DNA of 64,000 nt from positions 1-64,000 of the forward strand of contig NW_026516815.1 of NCBI RefSeq assembly GCF_025766255.1. The letters run 5' to 3'. Positions 60,152 to 64,000 of this stretch are shown one piece after another (the first letter of the stretch is position 1; each line of letters opens with the position of its first letter). Position numbers and translations under genes: made by a program. This DNA comes from Zychaea mexicana. Taxonomy: Eukaryota; Mucoromycota; Mucoromycetes; Mucorales; Lichtheimiaceae. The notes below the pieces were generated by a model. The model saw only the letters and a program-made list of their open reading frames with translations, was not told the DNA's origin and ran no database searches.

Positions 60152-60936
60152 ATGCAACGATCTAGGATTTTAATAAATACTTTTGCACGTTCCAGTTGCG
60201 TCCGCAACACTATCACTACACAGCAGTTTCGTGCACGATCGTCTAGTCTACGACAACTTTGCCAACACCATGAACGATCACTTTACTCCTTGCGTCCATT
60301 CTTGGCGACGCATAAATATAGAGCATTCAGCCATTCAGCAATACTTCGAGACGCAGCAACCGATGGTGTGCAATACAAGGCAGCCACGATGGAGAATGGA
60401 TTGACCATTTCAGATAAGGCCATCAAGGTGAGAAGCAGAAAGAGACAAAGGGGGCTGACCCCTTCCTCTTTTTCCCAGTGAAAGACGAATTTGAATAAAT
60501 TATACTCAAACACAACGCCCCAATCGAAAATATAGCAACTGAAATATATTGCGGAACGTGACAATGATGACAGTTTGATGCTACGGATATTGGTTGATTC
60601 TGGCGGCTGCCACGGATACCAAAACAAATTGGAGTTGACGGATACTGTCGAGGAAGATGACACGTAAGCTTATCATCCTTGTCGTTTTGGTGGAGAATAT
60701 GGAAAAGTGTATTACGAAACTAATGGTTATTCGAAAAATATAGCGTTTTTGAGAGCGAAGGCGTCAAAGTCGTGGTGGATTCCATTTCGTTGCAGTTTGT
60801 TCGAGGATCTACGGTTGATTTTGTAGAAGAACTGATTGGATCAACGTTCCAGGTCATCGATAACCCGAACGCAAAAAACAGCTGTGGATGCAATATCTCC
60901 TATGACATTGATCTGGACATGCTTACACAAAACTAA
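60152..60936 (+). CDS. ISA2: Mitochondrial iron-sulphur cluster assembly protein Isa2
   Basis: Three exons: 60152-60427, 60536-60663, 60744-60936; 198 residues. The first ~70 residues are rich in Arg, Ser and His with few acids, consistent with a mitochondrial presequence. The A-type (HesB/IscA) domain follows, with the three conserved cysteines C117 (DSGGCHGYQ), C182 and C184 (NSCGCNIS). Isa2 works with Isa1 and Iba57 in making 4Fe-4S clusters in the matrix (family knowledge). The GGCHGYQ form and the NPNAKNSCGC end favour Isa2 over Isa1. The exon 3 junction is AC|C, giving DDTVFESEGVKVVVDS in frame. Confidence 0.93.
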
Positions 60937-61622
60937 AGAGCACTCAGTCATCAACTGATGACCTATACTTGTACAAAACAACCTTATTATATACTCCTCC
61001 TCACTCCTCGACCTTCAGATTGCTTCTCTCTTTTGACAAAATAAGAACAAGAAGAATAATAATCATAAAGAGCGATATTAAAGACATGGATTGTCTTTTT
61101 AAAAGCACGTCTTTCCATGGTTGACCCGAAAATGCGGGTATATGGCTGCACGCACAGACATACATTAAAAAAGAGCTCGAGGGACACTCTCGGTACCTTT
61201 TAATGTAAAAGCCCTGAATGGTTGCTCATTGATAGCTGACACCGCACAATTCATTTTCAAGAAGAAGAGAAGGCTGTGCACTCGTGAACGTAGCTAGTCG
61301 AGATGGCAAGTCAGTACGTAGAGAAAAGAGAAAGAGAAGTATAAGCGAGCATGATTTTTACAGCCTATGCTCCTTCTTCCCCCCCCCCCGCAACAAAAGC
61401 GTCACAGAGTGACATCTTGCCAGGGGGAACTCCACACCAGCACCGACCCCTGGCAACGCTGTCCAATGGCAGTAAACGAAAGCAAACGGGATCGGTGGGT
61501 GAAAATTTTTTTTGAGTGTGTTTTTTTTTTTTTCGCCCACCGATCAATATAAAGAAGGGGTCGTCCGTAGCGAAGGACAGTTTCTTCCTTTCCTTTCAAC
61601 CCCTCTCTTACACGTCTAAAAA
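60937..61622. other. Intergenic region between ISA2 and the ADP/ATP carrier gene
   Basis: Contains the ISA2 3' end, a C9 run near 61380, a T-rich stretch and the AAC core promoter. No gene seen. Confidence 0.6.
61548..61553 (+). promoter_or_regulatory. TATA box of the ADP/ATP carrier gene
   Basis: TATAAA 75 bp before the ATG at 61623, followed by a pyrimidine-rich leader, as expected for a strongly expressed fungal gene. Confidence 0.75.
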
Positions 61623-62988
61623 ATGGCCGAAAAGTCCCAGAACCAGTTCGTCGTCGTAAGTAACCATAAGCCTATTCTCGCTAGATTTCTTCCCTTGCCA
61701 TAGTGTGTCGACATATCCCTGAAGAGTCAATACACACATCCATGATGAGTAGCCTTGGTTACAAACTTTCTTTTGAACCCTGGCTACCCAAATTGACTTT
61801 ACTGTTTGTGGGGTTGCTGAGAGAACTTCTTGTATTGACGACGAATCTCCTTTTATCTCATACATAGGATTTCCTCATGGGTGGTGTCTCCGCCGCTGTC
61901 TCCAAGACTGCTGCTGCTCCCATTGAGGTTTGTATATCATTCGAACGCTGCTTCTGCCGTGGCAGTTGTTTATCGAAACCCCCCCCCCGTCGCAAATGAC
62001 TAACCACCCGTACTTCTCACATCACAACAGCGTATCAAGCTCTTGATCCAGAACCAGGATGAGATGATCAAGCAGGGTCGTCTTGCCTCGCCCTACAAGG
62101 GCATCGGCGACTGCTTCTCCCGTACCATGAAGGATGAAGGTTTCGTCTCTTTCTGGCGTGGTAACACTGCCAACATCATCCGTTACTTCCCTACCCAGGC
62201 TTTGAACTTTGCCTTCAAGGACAAGTTCAAGCGTATGTTCAACAAGGATAAGAAGAAGGATGGTTACTGGGCCTGGTTCGCCGGTAACTTGGCTTCCGGT
62301 GGTGCTGCTGGTGCCTCGTCGCTCTTCTGTAAGTTTTATCAATAACAACAACAACAACAAAGATTCAGGGGTGCTCACGGTCAGCGGGGTGGATTGTGTA
62401 AATTTTTCGGGATGTTGATGATGATGTGTGGCTAATCATAACAACTTTTATTATTATACAACAACAGTCGTCTACTCGCTCGACTATGCCCGTACCCGTT
62501 TGGCCAACGATGCCAAGGCCTCCAAGGGTGGCGGTGAGCGCCAGTTCAACGGTTTGGTCGATGTCTACCGCAAGACCTTGGCCTCTGACGGTATCGGCGG
62601 TTTGTACCGTGGTTTCACCATCTCCTGTGTTGGTATCATTGTCTACCGTGGTTTGTACTTCGGTATGTACGATTCGCTCAAGCCTGCTCTCCCCGAGAAC
62701 CTCCAGAAGAACTTCTTGGCTTCGTTCTTGCTTGGCTGGGCTGTCACCACTGGTGCCGGTTTGGCTTCGTACCCCATTGACACTGTCCGTCGTCGTATGA
62801 TGATGACCTCCGGTGCTGCTGTCAAGTACGACTCCTCGCTCCACGCTTTCCGTGAAATCGTCGCCAAGGAAGGTTACAAGTCCCTCTTCAAGGGTGCCGG
62901 TGCTAACATTCTCCGTGCCATCGCTGGTGCTGGTGTCTTGTCTGGTTACGACGCTCTCCAGGAACTTATGTTCGGCAAGAAGTTCTAA
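61623..62988 (+). CDS. AAC: Mitochondrial ADP/ATP carrier
   Basis: Four exons: 61623-61655, 61868-61927, 62031-62328, 62468-62988; 303 residues. Three mitochondrial-carrier repeats are present. Their PxD/E-x-x-R signatures are [15 protein letters not shown] and YPIDTVRRR. The RRRMMM nucleotide-carrier signature is present ([11 protein letters not shown]), as is [20 protein letters not shown]. It exchanges cytosolic ADP for matrix ATP across the inner membrane. Coding sequence uses C-ending codons (GTC, TCC, AAG, CGT) far more than neighbouring genes, consistent with high expression. All introns fall in the 5' half. Together with ISA2 and the DUF1640-like gene it makes a run of three mitochondrial genes. 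Confidence 0.97.
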
Positions 62989-64000
62989 GTTGATTAACCC
63001 TACGTTATTAGCTTAAACTATCTCAAAAAATTCCCATCCAAACACACATACATCATCCAAAAAAAAAAGCATTAGATTATCTTTTTTTCTCATAGAGAGG
63101 GTTCCCTAGTCTTTAAAAAAGTGCTATGCCTTTTTGTTCAAAATAAACATTTCGACGTGTAATAATAACTCAACAACTGTCTGTCTTGCTTCTTGGAGCA
63201 CCTGCTCTGTTTTGCGCCACATACGCTCGCATGCGCTCGTGCTTTGTGTTTACTTTGGTCTAGCGCACTCTGGCAATTTTCAGCCTCGGAACATTACGGA
63301 ATTTACGTGCGTTTTCCGAATTTCCAACAAAACCTTTCCGTTCGCTCTCTTGACGCCAAATAGATTTAATCAGTCTGCATGTCTTTTTGCTCCTTTCTTT
63401 TTACGCCCCTCGTGAGCGATTCTTCATGATAATGGGTGTTGCTAGATGGGTCCTTGCAGTTACTCCGGTAGGTTGGTTGACGTCCTGGCAAGGAGGAGAA
63501 AGCAGCAAGTGGAACCTGTTTTTATTTGGAAATAAACTTCCTTGTCACACTCCGAATTCAGGTACAGAGTTCAACGCAACTCTGTTACCTTCGGGAGCCA
63601 TACACTGGATATCACGAGTTTACTGATACGACCAATGACTTCTCAAGAAGGTTGCTCGCTTCATCAAAAGAAGGTAGGCAAAGTACATATTGCTGAATTT
63701 ACTTTGACCTATTCGTGATTTGAACTTACTATCGTCGGACCTGGTTTATTCTTCTCAGGTGTCAATGAACAATCATATGAAAATGCTCGTGCAGATAAGA
63801 TACATGAAACCTCGCAATACAAACCATAAAGATTGTGGTTGTGAGTTGCTCCATCGATAACTTCAGCCCTGCAGTTCCCATGATAGAGCTTAGAGAGGAA
63901 ACACATATTCCTAGCAGTAAATCGTGTTTGCATGGTCACTACACGGTATATCCAACCTTTGTCCCGACGTTATAGTAGCAAGTGCTTGATAATTCTTAAG
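62989..64000. other. Downstream region to the window edge
   Basis: AAC 3' UTR followed by about 900 bp without a supported gene. Short frames (63134-63415, 63387-63626) have no recognisable content. Confidence 0.5.

Overview
The window is nuclear DNA of a filamentous fungus. Genes carry many short spliceosomal introns (roughly 50-220 nt, mostly GT-AG). Intergenic spacers are AT-rich, promoters carry TATA boxes, and the gene set is fungal: ATG7, SPB1, ELP4, a CreA/Mig1-type zinc finger and an ADP/ATP carrier. A methionine-synthase-reductase-like diflavin enzyme, a GH3-GNAT fusion and TPR/F-box gene relics point to an early-diverging lineage, most likely Mucoromycota (Mucorales-like). That placement is inference from protein resemblance, not a database result.

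Layout. 0-2.6 kb: GH3 N-acetylglucosaminidase-like enzyme fused to two GNAT domains. 2.7-3.4 kb: a possible MITE. 3.9-5.5 kb: ELP4. 6.3-8.6 kb: a 2.34-kb pogo/Tigger-type transposon with clean ends but a broken transposase. 8.6-16 kb: gene-poor accessory stretch with a 179-bp pogo-like MITE, a ~32-bp minisatellite, an orphan TATA box and a decayed TPR/F-box gene. 16.2-19.6 kb (-): SPB1. 21.7-25.2 kb (-): ATG7, 12 exons, two introns with GC donors. 27.6-28.4 kb: CreA/Mig1-like regulator. 30.5-31.9 kb: cystathionine gamma-lyase. 34.9-38.2 kb: NAA15 (NatA auxiliary subunit), convergent with a methionine synthase reductase (38.4-40.9 kb, -). 41.6-42.2 kb: a second, inverted copy of the TPR/F-box relic. 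42.9-43.4 kb: a 498-bp fold-back element. 43.8-45.2 kb (-): ArfGAP. 46.8-48.5 kb: RagA/Gtr1 GTPase. 50.2-53.1 kb: large WD40/DUF2415-like protein. 53.5-54.5 kb (-): nucleotide-sugar transporter. 56.1-58.0 kb (-): low-complexity protein of unknown function. 58.5-63 kb: three mitochondrial genes, a DUF1640/MCUR1-like protein divergent from ISA2, then the ADP/ATP carrier.

Most genes are independent housekeeping loci, not a pathway cluster. Themes that recur are nutrient signalling and autophagy (Rag GTPase, ATG7, CreA-like repressor), translation and ribosome biogenesis (SPB1, ELP4, NAA15), sulphur amino acids (cystathionine gamma-lyase, MTRR) and mitochondria (DUF1640, ISA2, AAC). Exon boundaries were chosen by hand from splice signals and reading frame. 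In every spliced gene the exon lengths sum to a whole number of codons. No rRNA, tRNA or CRISPR array was recognised.
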